Source: an uncultured Clostridia bacterium (lineage in GTDB: Bacteria; Bacillota; Clostridia; Oscillospirales; Acutalibacteraceae). From it: DNA of 8,291 nucleotides. Each line of letters begins with the position of its first letter. The first letter of the stretch is position 1. A program made the translations under genes and the position numbers. Of the stretch, positions 1 through 6,706 are shown piece after piece. Below the pieces are notes generated by a model. It had not been told where the DNA came from, searched no databases, and was given only the letters and a program-made list of their open reading frames with translations. Location: positions 1 to 8,291 of the forward strand of contig CAMMKL010000092.1 of assembly GCA_946497265.1 (NCBI GenBank), in the 5' to 3' direction.

Positions 1-474
1 CTGTCCACTCCCACCGTTCCCGAATTTCTTACCGGGCGGGAGTTTTTGAAATTTCTTATAGATATCAATGAAAAGAGCATCCAAGGCTTGAAACCAATCG
101 ATGAATATTTTGACTATATGGGCATTGAACCGGGGGATCGGGATAAGCTGCTGAAGGATTACTCGCATGGTATGAAGAATAAAATGCAAATGCTTGTCAA
201 TATCATTGCCCAGCCGAATATCTTATTGCTGGACGAACCGCTGACCTCCCTCGACGTGGTAGTAGCCGAAGAAATGAAGCAGCTGCTTCGTTCTTTAAAG
301 CAGGGAAGGATTACCATTTTTTCTACTCATATTATGGATTTGGCGCTGGATCTTTGCGATGAGATCGTACTGCTAAACCATGGGGAGCTGGAACGGGTAG
401 ACAAATCCAATTTGGATAGCCGTGAATTTAAAGAAAAAATCATTATGGCACTGCGGGAGGAAGGGTATGAATAA
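1..474 (+). CDS. ABC transporter ATP-binding protein, 3' part (5' end outside window)
   Basis: The reading frame is open from the first base to the TAA at 472-474 (157 codons), so this is the C-terminal two thirds of an ABC ATPase and the Walker A loop lies outside the window. Counting from the window edge, the visible part has the TGREFL stretch typical of the helical subdomain (residues 11-16), a degenerate signature YSHGMKNK (54-61) in place of LSGGQ, Walker B ILLLDEP (74-80), D-loop SLD (83-85) and the switch His in FSTH (107-110). A TTG at 46 could be mistaken for a start, but conserved sequence continues upstream of it. It should energise the membrane protein encoded next, whose ATG overlaps its last 8 bp. 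The SHGMK-type signature is common in exporter ATPases of the ABC-2 kind. The substrate cannot be told. Confidence 0.93.
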   Translation: MSTPTVPEFLTGREFLKFLIDINEKSIQGLKPIDEYFDYMGIEPGDRDKLLKDYSHGMKNKMQMLVNIIAQPNILLLDEPLTSLDVVVAEEMKQLLRSLKQGRITIFSTHIMDLALDLCDEIVLLNHGELERVDKSNLDSREFKEKIIMALREEGYE

Positions 475-2038
475 AACGCTTCAGATTTCCTTTTCCCTGA
501 GAAACGCCTATCGCGTCAACGGCATTTTGTATTCCCTCAAGCAAATCCCTCTGGTCAAGAGAGCCCTGCCTGAAACCCTGTACCGGGTACGGGGACTCAA
601 GGTATTTGCCCGCGTCCTTTCCGTATTGTGGGAGATTATCTCAATCTTTCTGGGGAAATTTTTGTATTTGCTTACGATGGTAGTCGGAATCGGTATGCTG
701 TACGAAACGGCGCCGGCGGATGGGGTCTATCTGCATATCTTGTTGTGTTTGACTACGATCGGTGCATTTATGAATACCAGCCTTTTTAATCCCAGCCGGG
801 ATAAATATTATGCCATAATCCTGATGCGGATGGATGCACGGGAATACACGTTGCTAAATTACACCCATTCGATTTTAAAGGTGATCATCGGCTTTATTCC
901 GTTTACTATTTGGTTTGGCCTTAGCATAGGAATCCCGCTTTGGCTTTGCCTGCTGATCCCGTTTTCAGTGGCGGGAGCAAAAATGGTGGTGGCGGCTTTT
1001 TCCCTTTGGGATTATGAGAAACGGGGGCTTGTCTACAATGAAAACAAGCTGCGCAAACATTTTTGGCTGTTTGCCGGACTACTGCTTGCGGCTGCTTATG
1101 GACTTCCGGCGGCGGGGGTCATACTGCCGGTTATGGTAACAGGCGGGCTGATGGTTGCCTTAATTCCGGCAGGCGCAGTGGGGCTGTGGAAGATCGTGAC
1201 TTTCCGGGAGTACCGGGAAATCAATCAGCAGCTTTTAGCGCAGATGGTCAATCAAATGGACAGCGTTGCCCAGGTAACCCAAAAACAGAGCCAAAAATCC
1301 ATTAGTGCCGACGCTGGTATTATAAGCCAAAGAAAAGGCTTTGAATATCTGAATGAATTGTTTATCAAACGGCATCGGAAAATCCTTTGGAGCTCCTCCA
1401 AACGGATTGCCGCAATTTGCTTGTTTTTCTTCATTGGCATTCTACTGGTCTTTTATTTTGACCCGGAAATCAAGAAGAAAACCAATGAGCTTCTCATGAC
1501 GTTCCTGCCATATTTTGTGTTTATCATGTATGCCATTAACCGGGGGAGCGGTTTTACTAGGGCGCTGTTCATGAATTGTGATCACAGCTTACTAACCTAT
1601 TCCTTTTTCAAGCGGCCGGAAATGGTGCTTGCACTCTTCCGGATCCGTCTGCGGGAGATTATGAAGATCAACCTTCTTCCCGCCCTTGTCATCGGCACGG
1701 GATTGCCGGTTTTACTGTTTGCGTCCGGCGGGACGGAAAATCCGCTGCATTATGCGGTGCTCTTTATTTCCATTCTTAGTATGAGTATGTTTTTCTCCGT
1801 CCATTATCTGACGATCTATTACTTGTTGCAGCCTTACAATGCAGGGACTGAAATGAAGAGCGGTACATACCAGATGGTAATGTCTGCCACCTATTTTGTC
1901 TGTTTTTTTCTGATGCAGGTTCGGATGCCTACTTTGGTATTTGGGATCATGTGCATTGCCTTTTGCATCCTGTATTCCATTGCGGCATGTATTTTGATCT
2001 ATCGGTTTGCCCCCAAAACTTTCCGGCTCCGTACTTAA
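467..2038 (+). CDS. Large polytopic ABC transporter permease (523 aa)
   Basis: This is probably the membrane partner of the preceding ATPase. The ATG at 467 is chosen because GGGAGGAAGGG sits just upstream and because the 8-bp overlap suggests translational coupling. An in-frame start at 422 would lie deep inside the ATPase gene and has no ribosome site. The 523-aa product is very hydrophobic, with roughly a dozen candidate membrane segments in two blocks (about residues 46-243 and 314-513). They are separated by a polar, Gln- and Lys-rich stretch at about 245-312 that is probably a cytoplasmic linker. That is about twice the size of an ordinary six-helix ABC-2 permease, so one chain could provide both membrane halves. 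I do not recognise a named family with certainty. An EcsB- or YthQ-like export permease is possible, but that is inference. Confidence 0.85.
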   Translation: MNKTLQISFSLRNAYRVNGILYSLKQIPLVKRALPETLYRVRGLKVFARVLSVLWEIISIFLGKFLYLLTMVVGIGMLYETAPADGVYLHILLCLTTIGAFMNTSLFNPSRDKYYAIILMRMDAREYTLLNYTHSILKVIIGFIPFTIWFGLSIGIPLWLCLLIPFSVAGAKMVVAAFSLWDYEKRGLVYNENKLRKHFWLFAGLLLAAAYGLPAAGVILPVMVTGGLMVALIPAGAVGLWKIVTFREYREINQQLLAQMVNQMDSVAQVTQKQSQKSISADAGIISQRKGFEYLNELFIKRHRKILWSSSKRIAAICLFFFIGILLVFYFDPEIKKKTNELLMTFLPYFVFIMYAINRGSGFTRALFMNCDHSLLTYSFFKRPEMVLALFRIRLREIMKINLLPALVIGTGLPVLLFASGGTENPLHYAVLFISILSMSMFFSVHYLTIYYLLQPYNAGTEMKSGTYQMVMSATYFVCFFLMQVRMPTLVFGIMCIAFCILYSIAACILIYRFAPKTFRLRT

Positions 2039-2143
2039 AGCATTGCATTCCGGCATATCTAAAATAGTGTGAAAAATGATTCGGAAAGCCCATTGGGGCG
2101 ATACATGGATCGCAGGCATATACAGTACCAATTAAACTCTTTT
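2039..2143. other. Intergenic stretch after first ABC operon
   Basis: This is about 100 bp between the permease stop and the terminator stem. No ribosome site with a convincing reading frame and no clear repeat was seen. It is probably the 3' untranslated part of the first operon's transcript. Confidence 0.4.
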
Positions 2144-2170
2144 AAGGACACCCTTGCGGTGTCCTTTTTT
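2144..2170 (+). terminator. Rho-independent terminator of the first ABC operon
   Basis: A perfect 9-bp stem (AAGGACACC / GGTGTCCTT) with a 5-nt loop is followed by a run of T. It lies about 105 bp after the permease stop and before the tetR promoter, so it separates the two units. Confidence 0.9.
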
Positions 2171-2201
2171 ATTTTGAACAATCGCCTCTCCCAAAATATT
2201 C

Positions 2202-2230
2202 TTGACAAACGGGCGCAAACCCTTTATACT
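2202..2230 (+). promoter_or_regulatory. Sigma-A-type promoter of the tetR gene
   Basis: A perfect TTGACA (2202-2207), a 17-bp spacer and TATACT (2225-2230, one base from TATAAT) form a near-ideal vegetative promoter. Transcription should start near 2237, giving a leader of about 32 nt. The start point falls inside the proposed operator, as expected for a self-repressed gene. Confidence 0.9.
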
Positions 2231-2235
2231 ATAAA

Positions 2236-2254
2236 CATACCGAATGAATGTATG
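2236..2254. promoter_or_regulatory. Proposed TetR operator, copy 1 (autoregulation)
   Basis: The sequence CATACCGAATGAATGTATG has inverted 5-bp ends (CATAC / GTATG). It begins 5 bp after the -10 box and covers the predicted start point. Its reverse complement matches the site at 2958-2976 at 17 of 19 positions. Repeat of the site in front of the next operon, together with its position on the promoter, supports repressor binding. That the adjacent TetR protein is the binder is inference. Confidence 0.75.
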
Positions 2255-2268
2255 AAAGAGGACAGCTT

Positions 2269-2922
2269 ATGGCACGAAACAAATACCCGGAAGTGACGGA
2301 AGAAAAAATCCTAGATACAGCAATGCGCCTATTTTTGGAGAAGGGTTATGACAATACCACAATCCAGGATATCGTAAACGAATTGGATGGACTATCAAGG
2401 GGAGCGGTATACCACCATTTTAAGTCCAAAGAAGAGATTATGGATGCGGTGGGGGACCGTATGTTCAATGAAAACAACCCCTTTGAAGCAGTGATAAACC
2501 GAAAGGATTTAAACGGCTTACAAAAGCTGAAGGAAATGGTCAGGCTAAACCAGTCTGACAAAGCCCGCATGGATATGAACAAGCAGTCTATGCCTATTTT
2601 AAAAAACCCGAGAGTACTGGCCGGTATGTTGGAATCCAATCGGAACTCCTTAACGCCGTATTTCTACAAGCTAATCGAGGAAGGGAACCGGGACGGCTCC
2701 ATTCACACCGAATATGGAAAAGAGCTTGCGGAGCTAATTCCACTTCTAACCAGTCTGTGGCTGGCTCCTACCGTATATCCAGCCACAGCAGAGGAGATGC
2801 TGAACAAATTCCGCTTCATTGGCAACATGCTGGAAAAAATGGGATTGCCTATCGTAGATGAAGAGATCATGGCGTTGGCGCAAGCCTATTTTCAGGAGAT
2901 TGAAGAATTCCTTTCAAAATAA
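2269..2922 (+). CDS. TetR/AcrR-family transcriptional regulator
   Basis: A 217-aa protein with a clear TetR-type N-terminal DNA-binding domain at residues 11-60, containing EEKILDTAMRLF, the helix-turn-helix around TIQDIVNELDGLSRGAVYHHF and the closing FKSKEEI. The remaining 150 or so residues would form the helical ligand-binding and dimer domain, which has no recognisable ligand motif. The ATG at 2269 is preferred because AGAGGA (2257-2262) lies 6 nt upstream. An in-frame ATG at 2248 adds seven residues but lies within the operator and has no ribosome site. The length is usual for the family. It probably represses its own gene and the exporter operon that follows, and releases on binding a toxic compound exported by that operon. 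The inducer is unknown. Confidence 0.95.
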   Translation: MARNKYPEVTEEKILDTAMRLFLEKGYDNTTIQDIVNELDGLSRGAVYHHFKSKEEIMDAVGDRMFNENNPFEAVINRKDLNGLQKLKEMVRLNQSDKARMDMNKQSMPILKNPRVLAGMLESNRNSLTPYFYKLIEEGNRDGSIHTEYGKELAELIPLLTSLWLAPTVYPATAEEMLNKFRFIGNMLEKMGLPIVDEEIMALAQAYFQEIEEFLSK

Positions 2923-2924
2923 GG

Positions 2925-2948
2925 TTGCCCGTTGGGCAATTTTATTTT
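2925..2948 (+). terminator. Short terminator after tetR
   Basis: A 6-bp stem TTGCCC / GGGCAA with a 3-nt loop and a T-rich tail (TTTTATTTT) starts 3 bp after the tetR stop. The stem is short, so read-through into the exporter operon is possible. Confidence 0.65.
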
Positions 2949-2957
2949 GCATATATA

Positions 2958-2976
2958 CATACATTTATCCGGTATG
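2958..2976. promoter_or_regulatory. Proposed TetR operator, copy 2 (exporter operon)
   Basis: The sequence CATACATTTATCCGGTATG has the same inverted ends CATAC / GTATG and differs from the reverse complement of copy 1 at only two inner positions. It lies 50 bp before the ATPase start. No strong promoter could be fixed here. GATACT at 2990-2995 is a possible -10, which would put the -35 region inside the operator. TTGCAT at 2947-2952 is a weak alternative -35. Confidence 0.7.
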
Positions 2977-3025
2977 AAATTTTTCATTTGATACTAAGGC
3001 TAGCGTCTTTCAGAAAGGGGACTTT

Positions 3026-3757
3026 ATGGAACGGGAACTTATCGTAAAAACAGAAAAATTAGGAAAAGTCTTTGATGGGAAAACAGTGATCCGCGATTGT
3101 ACGATGTCTGTGGAAAAAGGGACGATCTATGGTTTTCTGGGGAGAAATGGAGCCGGCAAAACTACCGTATTGAAACTTTTGCTGGGGCTTTTGCAGCCGA
3201 CTTTTGGAGAGGGCCGAGTATTCGGGATGGATATCGCAGCCGATCGTCGGAAGATCCTTCGCCAGACCGGCAGCCTGATCGAAGCGCCGGTTTTTTATGA
3301 ACATTTGTCAGCGAAAGAGAATTTGCAGTTCCACCTTGCCTATATGGGCTATCCGGATGGGGATATCGAAAAAGCCTTGCGCAAGGTAAAGCTTTCCGGA
3401 ATAGGCATGCAACCGGTTTCGACTTACTCGCTGGGAATGCGGCAAAGGCTTGCAATTGCCCGCGCTATGGTACACGATCCCCAACTGTTGATTTTGGATG
3501 AGCCGGTCAACGGCCTCGATCCAGTGGGTGTTCGGGAGATACGGGAGTTATTTCATTGTTTTACAAAAGAAGAGGGAAAAACCATCCTGCTTTCCAGCCA
3601 TATTCTTTCGGAGGTGGAACAGACGGCAGACCGAATCGGCGTTATTGTGAACGGTACCGTCGTAGAGCAGACAACGCCGGAGATAATTCATTCAAGATAT
3701 CCGAGCGGGATAGAAGACTATTTTATCGCCACAACGGAAGGGGGTGCAAACACATGA
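3026..3757 (+). CDS. ABC transporter ATP-binding protein, BcrA/LanF-like
   Basis: A 243-aa complete nucleotide-binding domain. Walker A GRNGAGKTT is at 39-47, the signature YSLGMRQ at 134-140, Walker B LLILDEP at 154-160, D-loop GLD at 163-165 and the switch His in SSH at 190-192. The position normally held by the Q-loop Gln reads SLIEAP (83-88), with Glu86. A Glu here (E-loop) is known from lantibiotic-immunity ATPases of the LanF group, and such proteins are close to bacitracin-type BcrA. The ribosome site AAAGGGGA (3014-3021) sits directly before the ATG. The gene's end overlaps the permease start as ATGA. It should drive export of a peptide or other amphipathic toxin from the membrane. 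The exact substrate is inference only. Confidence 0.93.
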   Translation: MERELIVKTEKLGKVFDGKTVIRDCTMSVEKGTIYGFLGRNGAGKTTVLKLLLGLLQPTFGEGRVFGMDIAADRRKILRQTGSLIEAPVFYEHLSAKENLQFHLAYMGYPDGDIEKALRKVKLSGIGMQPVSTYSLGMRQRLAIARAMVHDPQLLILDEPVNGLDPVGVREIRELFHCFTKEEGKTILLSSHILSEVEQTADRIGVIVNGTVVEQTTPEIIHSRYPSGIEDYFIATTEGGANT

Positions 3758-4485
3758 AACGGCTGATAAAACTCGAATGGAAACGTAATCGGCTGCGGAC
3801 TTACCACATAGCAGCAGTCAGTATATTTATTTTCCTTCTAGCCATGCTTTTTTTGTTTGCCGCGATTCCACGGCTGGAACCCACGGATACAGACATGGGA
3901 CCGTTTCTTACTTATACGGGGATCACTAGTCTGTATAATATTCTGGGGATCGCATCCTTTGCCATATTTTCTTCTGTGCTGGCGGCTCGGTTTGTTGTGC
4001 AGGATTTTACCGGTCCACAAGCGCTGCTTTTGTTTTCCTATCCGATTAGCCGCTCGAAAATTCTCTGGGCAAAGCTGCTCTTGGTATTTGGGTACTCCGT
4101 TCTCGCAAATCTTTTATGTGGAACGACGGCATTTTGTTTATTTTTTGTATCGGAGAGCCTATTCCCGTTGAGCACGGCGTCAATCCGCATAGAAGATATG
4201 GTTACGGCTTTTTTATCTCTGCTTTGTAGTTCCATAATGGCAGGAGGGATTGGGATGATTGCGTTATGGTTTGGTTTTCGAAAAAGATCCATATCCGTAA
4301 CCATCATTGCGGCAGTCATATTAGCGGTTGTCTGCTGTCAGTTCTTAGGGGTGACGCTTTTCCTCCCTTATTTATTTTTTTCCCTTTTAGTACCGGTTTT
4401 ATGTTGTGCTTTCCTTGCAGGGAAAAGCTTATTTCGTCAAATTAAAAAAATGGAGGTATCGCTACATGACAGAACAAGAGTTTGA
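3754..4485 (+). CDS. ABC-2 type permease (six membrane helices)
   Basis: Membrane half of the exporter, 243 aa. The ATG at 3754 overlaps the ATPase stop in an ATGA junction and has GGAAGGGGG (3735-3743) upstream. The open frame extends back inside the ATPase gene, but that part is out-of-frame noise. Six candidate membrane segments lie at about 18-38, 58-82, 105-131, 151-173, 180-199 and 201-223, the usual ABC-2 layout. A cytoplasmic motif YPISRSKILWAK (96-107) follows helix 2, as is usual in BcrB- and LanE/G-like permeases. The N-terminus MKRLIKLEWKRNR is short and basic, without a signal peptide. A single permease suggests a homodimer on two ATPase subunits. The next gene starts within its last 20 bp. 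Confidence 0.9.
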   Translation: MKRLIKLEWKRNRLRTYHIAAVSIFIFLLAMLFLFAAIPRLEPTDTDMGPFLTYTGITSLYNILGIASFAIFSSVLAARFVVQDFTGPQALLLFSYPISRSKILWAKLLLVFGYSVLANLLCGTTAFCLFFVSESLFPLSTASIRIEDMVTAFLSLLCSSIMAGGIGMIALWFGFRKRSISVTIIAAVILAVVCCQFLGVTLFLPYLFFSLLVPVLCCAFLAGKSLFRQIKKMEVSLHDRTRV

Positions 4486-4762
4486 ACGCAAAGTGGAGGA
4501 TGCTGCTGAGCGGCTGGAGCAAACAATTGAAGGCACAGCGGACTGGTTTGACCAAGCACTTACCCGCAGGTGGGAAAGGAAACCGTTCCGATCCTTCCTA
4601 AAATCCGTCTCTTTCGCAGCAGAATTGGGATTGGTCGCCGGCTCCGTCCTTCTTTCCTGCAAAGGCCGCAGAGTATGGGCTGCTGTTTGCCTCTGGCTTG
4701 GAATAGCGGGCCTTTTATGGCATGTGTTTCAACTGATTTTCTTACGGAGGGAAAGGGGATGA
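4466..4762 (+). CDS. Small two-helix membrane protein of unknown function (98 aa)
   Basis: I do not recognise a characterised family. The ATG at 4466 has GGAGG (4452-4456) upstream and lies inside the end of the permease gene, and the stop overlaps the MFS start as ATGA, so the gene is coupled on both sides. Residues 3-38 are highly charged and heptad-like (EFERKVEDAAERLEQTIEG and onward), consistent with an amphipathic or coiled-coil cytoplasmic helix. A basic patch RRWERKPFR (34-42) is followed by two hydrophobic segments at about 46-64 and 70-93, and the protein ends in RRERG. This looks like a hairpin membrane protein with a soluble N-terminal helix. It could be an accessory subunit of the ABC exporter or of the MFS pump, or a separate membrane-protection factor. 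All three are guesses. Confidence 0.85.
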   Translation: MTEQEFERKVEDAAERLEQTIEGTADWFDQALTRRWERKPFRSFLKSVSFAAELGLVAGSVLLSCKGRRVWAAVCLWLGIAGLLWHVFQLIFLRRERG

Positions 4763-6015
4763 AACAAAAGCTTTTTACCCGTAATGTTACCTTTTTGGTG
4801 TTTGGGCAGTTTAGTTCTCTTATCGGAAATTATACCCTGAAATTTGCCTGTTCTATGTATGTACTTGAACAAACCGGCTCTGCTGGGGTTTTCGCCGCCT
4901 TGCTGGCAGTGGCAATGATCCCAACCGTTCTCCTTTCTCCTTTTGGCGGGATGCTGGCGGACCGGCTGAACAGGCGTAACATCATGGTGGCACTGGATGT
5001 ATTATCCGGCCTTTCGGTCTTGGCAGCAATCCTGCTATCCTGTGGTAGCTTCAGCATTCCCTTACTTGGCGTTTTACTGATCATCCTCTCTGTATTAGGT
5101 GCATTTGAGTCTCCGACGGTACAGGCCTGTGTGCCTCAGATGCTGTCTGGAGATAATATTATAAAAGGAAATGCAGTGATCAACCAGATACAGGCGGTTG
5201 CTTCCCTGATAACCCCGTTTGCCGGGAGCGTCTTTTATGTGGCTTTTGGCATTACGCCGGTTATGGCCGCCTCTGCAGCCTGTTTTTTCCTGACGGCTTT
5301 GTTGGAATGCTTTATCCGTCTGGAGCGGCCGAAGATATCAAAAAGACAATCGGCGCTGCAAATCATTAAGGGCGACTTGGGGGATAGTATGCACTTTCTC
5401 CGAAAGGAACAGCCGGGAGTTTTAAAGCTGCTGTTTCTTACCGCACTGGTGAGCTTGTTTGCCATGGGGGTAGTCACGGTAGGGTTCCCATTTCTGGTAC
5501 GAACGGTTCTTGGACTTTCCGCAGAACACTATGGAGCTGCCGAGAGTATGATGGGCATAGCCGCGATTCTCGGCGGTATTGCGGTAAGCCTTTTTGCGAA
5601 TAGATGGAAGCTTAATAAGCTTTATTGGCTTATGGTGATGATGGGTGCTTGCCTCTTTCCGGCGGGAGCCGCCTTTTTGCTGCCGGTAAGCCCCTTTGTA
5701 AAATATTTGGTTCTGGTAGCGGCGTTTTTCATTGGCCAGGCGTTATGCAGCATCTTTTCCGTTTGTGCCCTTACTGCGATCCAGGGGCGTACCCCACAGC
5801 AGCTAACCGGAAAGATCATGTCCTATGTGATGACGATTTCTTTGTGCGCGCAGCCATTGGGACAGTTTGTATATGGTATTCTGTTCGATGCTTTTCAGGA
5901 AAGCGTATGGTGGGTACTGGTTCCTACAGGGGCTGTCATTTTAAGTATCGGCTGGCTTTCTTCCGGCTTTTTTTCACGGCTGCAAGAGGAGACCATAAAA
6001 CCTGAAAATACATAA
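4759..6015 (+). CDS. Major facilitator superfamily efflux protein (macrolide/drug-efflux type)
   Basis: A 418-aa polytopic protein, the usual length for a 12-helix MFS transporter. The ATG at 4759 overlaps the upstream stop (ATGA) and follows GGAGGGAAAGGGG. The open frame reaches back to 4570 but that part overlaps the previous gene and is not membrane-like. Residues 63-73 (GGMLADRLNRR) are the MFS motif A between helices 2 and 3. The N-terminus NVTFLVFGQFSSLIGNY resembles the MFS_3/DHA3 group that includes macrolide-efflux proteins. It should use the proton gradient to expel a hydrophobic compound. Its place at the end of the TetR-controlled operon suggests that it and the ABC exporter answer the same signal. 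Substrate unknown. Confidence 0.93.
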   Translation: MKQKLFTRNVTFLVFGQFSSLIGNYTLKFACSMYVLEQTGSAGVFAALLAVAMIPTVLLSPFGGMLADRLNRRNIMVALDVLSGLSVLAAILLSCGSFSIPLLGVLLIILSVLGAFESPTVQACVPQMLSGDNIIKGNAVINQIQAVASLITPFAGSVFYVAFGITPVMAASAACFFLTALLECFIRLERPKISKRQSALQIIKGDLGDSMHFLRKEQPGVLKLLFLTALVSLFAMGVVTVGFPFLVRTVLGLSAEHYGAAESMMGIAAILGGIAVSLFANRWKLNKLYWLMVMMGACLFPAGAAFLLPVSPFVKYLVLVAAFFIGQALCSIFSVCALTAIQGRTPQQLTGKIMSYVMTISLCAQPLGQFVYGILFDAFQESVWWVLVPTGAVILSIGWLSSGFFSRLQEETIKPENT

Positions 6016-6026
6016 CATAGTGGCAG

Positions 6027-6069
6027 AAAGCGGCCCTGTCCGGCGCAATGGCAGACGGGGCCGCTTTTT
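6027..6069 (+). terminator. Strong terminator between convergent operons
   Basis: A 14-bp stem (AAAGCGGCCCTGTC / GACGGGGCCGCTTT, with one G-U wobble) has a 13-nt loop and ends in TTTTT on the plus strand. It starts 12 bp after the MFS stop. The minus-strand permease stops at 6068-6070, so the same hairpin follows that gene directly. On that strand the T-run after the stem is only TTT, so it may act weakly in the reverse direction. Confidence 0.9.
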
Positions 6070-6706
6070 ATAAATCCACCCTTTCAAACCGCTTGACGGA
6101 AATCCGGTATGCCAGCAAGAGCAGGACGATATAGCACAAAATGCCGGCCAATAGGATGGGGGTTTGCCGCAGCAAATCCCCAGGGGCATAACTGTCCAGC
6201 CAGGCAAGGGCCGGAAAATGGACGGCTGCTTCCGTAGCTACCATCAAAAGCAGCATGGGTATGGAAGCGACCACAAAAGCTTTCCCTGCCTGATACCCAT
6301 TTTTGTAGTACGTTGGAAAGAATATCAGATCATAAACGGCATAAATGATAAGGCCAAATCCATAATAAGCGATTGTCGCATCGATTCCTACCGGGTTGTT
6401 TTCGAGTTTGAGGGCTCCCCGAAGGAAGACGCAGGGGATAGAGATCAAAAGCTGAAAGAGCTGGATGCAGATAATCAGCATACATTTTCCCTTAACGCTT
6501 TCCCGCTTTGTAACAGGAAGGACAGCCGTATACCAGGCGTCGTTTGTCTCCCTTGCGTAGAGTAAGGTAATATAAGGCGCCAGGCAGCCAAACATAAAGA
6601 TAACAGTGTAAGGATACGCCGGCACGATAACCAGGCAACCTAAAAATGCGAATACTATGGAAGTGGGGTGGGCCGCCAGCGCCGCCTCCTTATAAAGCAG
6701 TTTCAT
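6068..6706 (-). CDS. ABC-2 family permease, ABC2_membrane_5-like
   Basis: A 212-aa membrane protein and the last gene of the minus-strand operon. Start at 6706 with AGGGAG 8 nt upstream, overlapping the end of the ATPase gene by 17 bp. The N-terminus (MKLLYKEAALAAHPTS), the stretch NDAWYTAVLPVTKRESVKGK (55-74) and FFPTYYKNGYQAGK (129-142) are hallmarks of small permeases of Bacillota assigned to ABC2_membrane_5 (PF13346), the type that includes the staphylococcal Pmt exporter permeases. About six hydrophobic segments are seen, at roughly 17-34, 35-50, 75-96, 112-132, 143-162 and 182-202. It should form the membrane channel with the upstream ATPase. The family assignment comes from recall of these motifs, not from a search. 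Confidence 0.88.
   Translation of the reverse strand: MKLLYKEAALAAHPTSIVFAFLGCLVIVPAYPYTVIFMFGCLAPYITLLYARETNDAWYTAVLPVTKRESVKGKCMLIICIQLFQLLISIPCVFLRGALKLENNPVGIDATIAYYGFGLIIYAVYDLIFFPTYYKNGYQAGKAFVVASIPMLLLMVATEAAVHFPALAWLDSYAPGDLLRQTPILLAGILCYIVLLLLAYRISVKRFERVDL

Noticed and set aside
1712..2131. A 139-codon minus-strand frame opposite the end of the large permease
   Set aside because: It is antisense to a convincing membrane protein, has a composition of scattered His, Cys and Arg residues with no domain, and no ribosome site was seen.
2248..2250. An earlier in-frame ATG for tetR
   Set aside because: It lies within the operator and has no ribosome site, whereas the ATG at 2269 has AGAGGA 6 nt upstream.
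2069..2296. A 75-codon plus-strand frame between the first ABC operon and tetR
   Set aside because: It has no ribosome site, runs through the terminator hairpin, promoter and operator, and enters the tetR gene out of frame.
2975..2986. Small inverted repeat TGAAA-TT-TTTCA before the exporter operon
   Set aside because: It is AT-rich, short and has a two-base loop. Such repeats are expected by chance in an AT-rich spacer.
3556..3753. Upstream extension of the ABC-2 permease reading frame
   Set aside because: This part lies inside the ATPase gene, reads as Arg-rich nonsense, and the ATG at 3754 has a good ribosome site and an ATGA junction.
4570..4758. Upstream extension of the MFS reading frame
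   Set aside because: It overlaps the small membrane protein gene and is not membrane-like. The ATG at 4759 has a strong ribosome site.
5625..6005. A 126-codon plus-strand frame within the MFS gene
   Set aside because: It is a shifted reading of the MFS gene. The MFS frame carries the membrane pattern and motif A, and this one does not.
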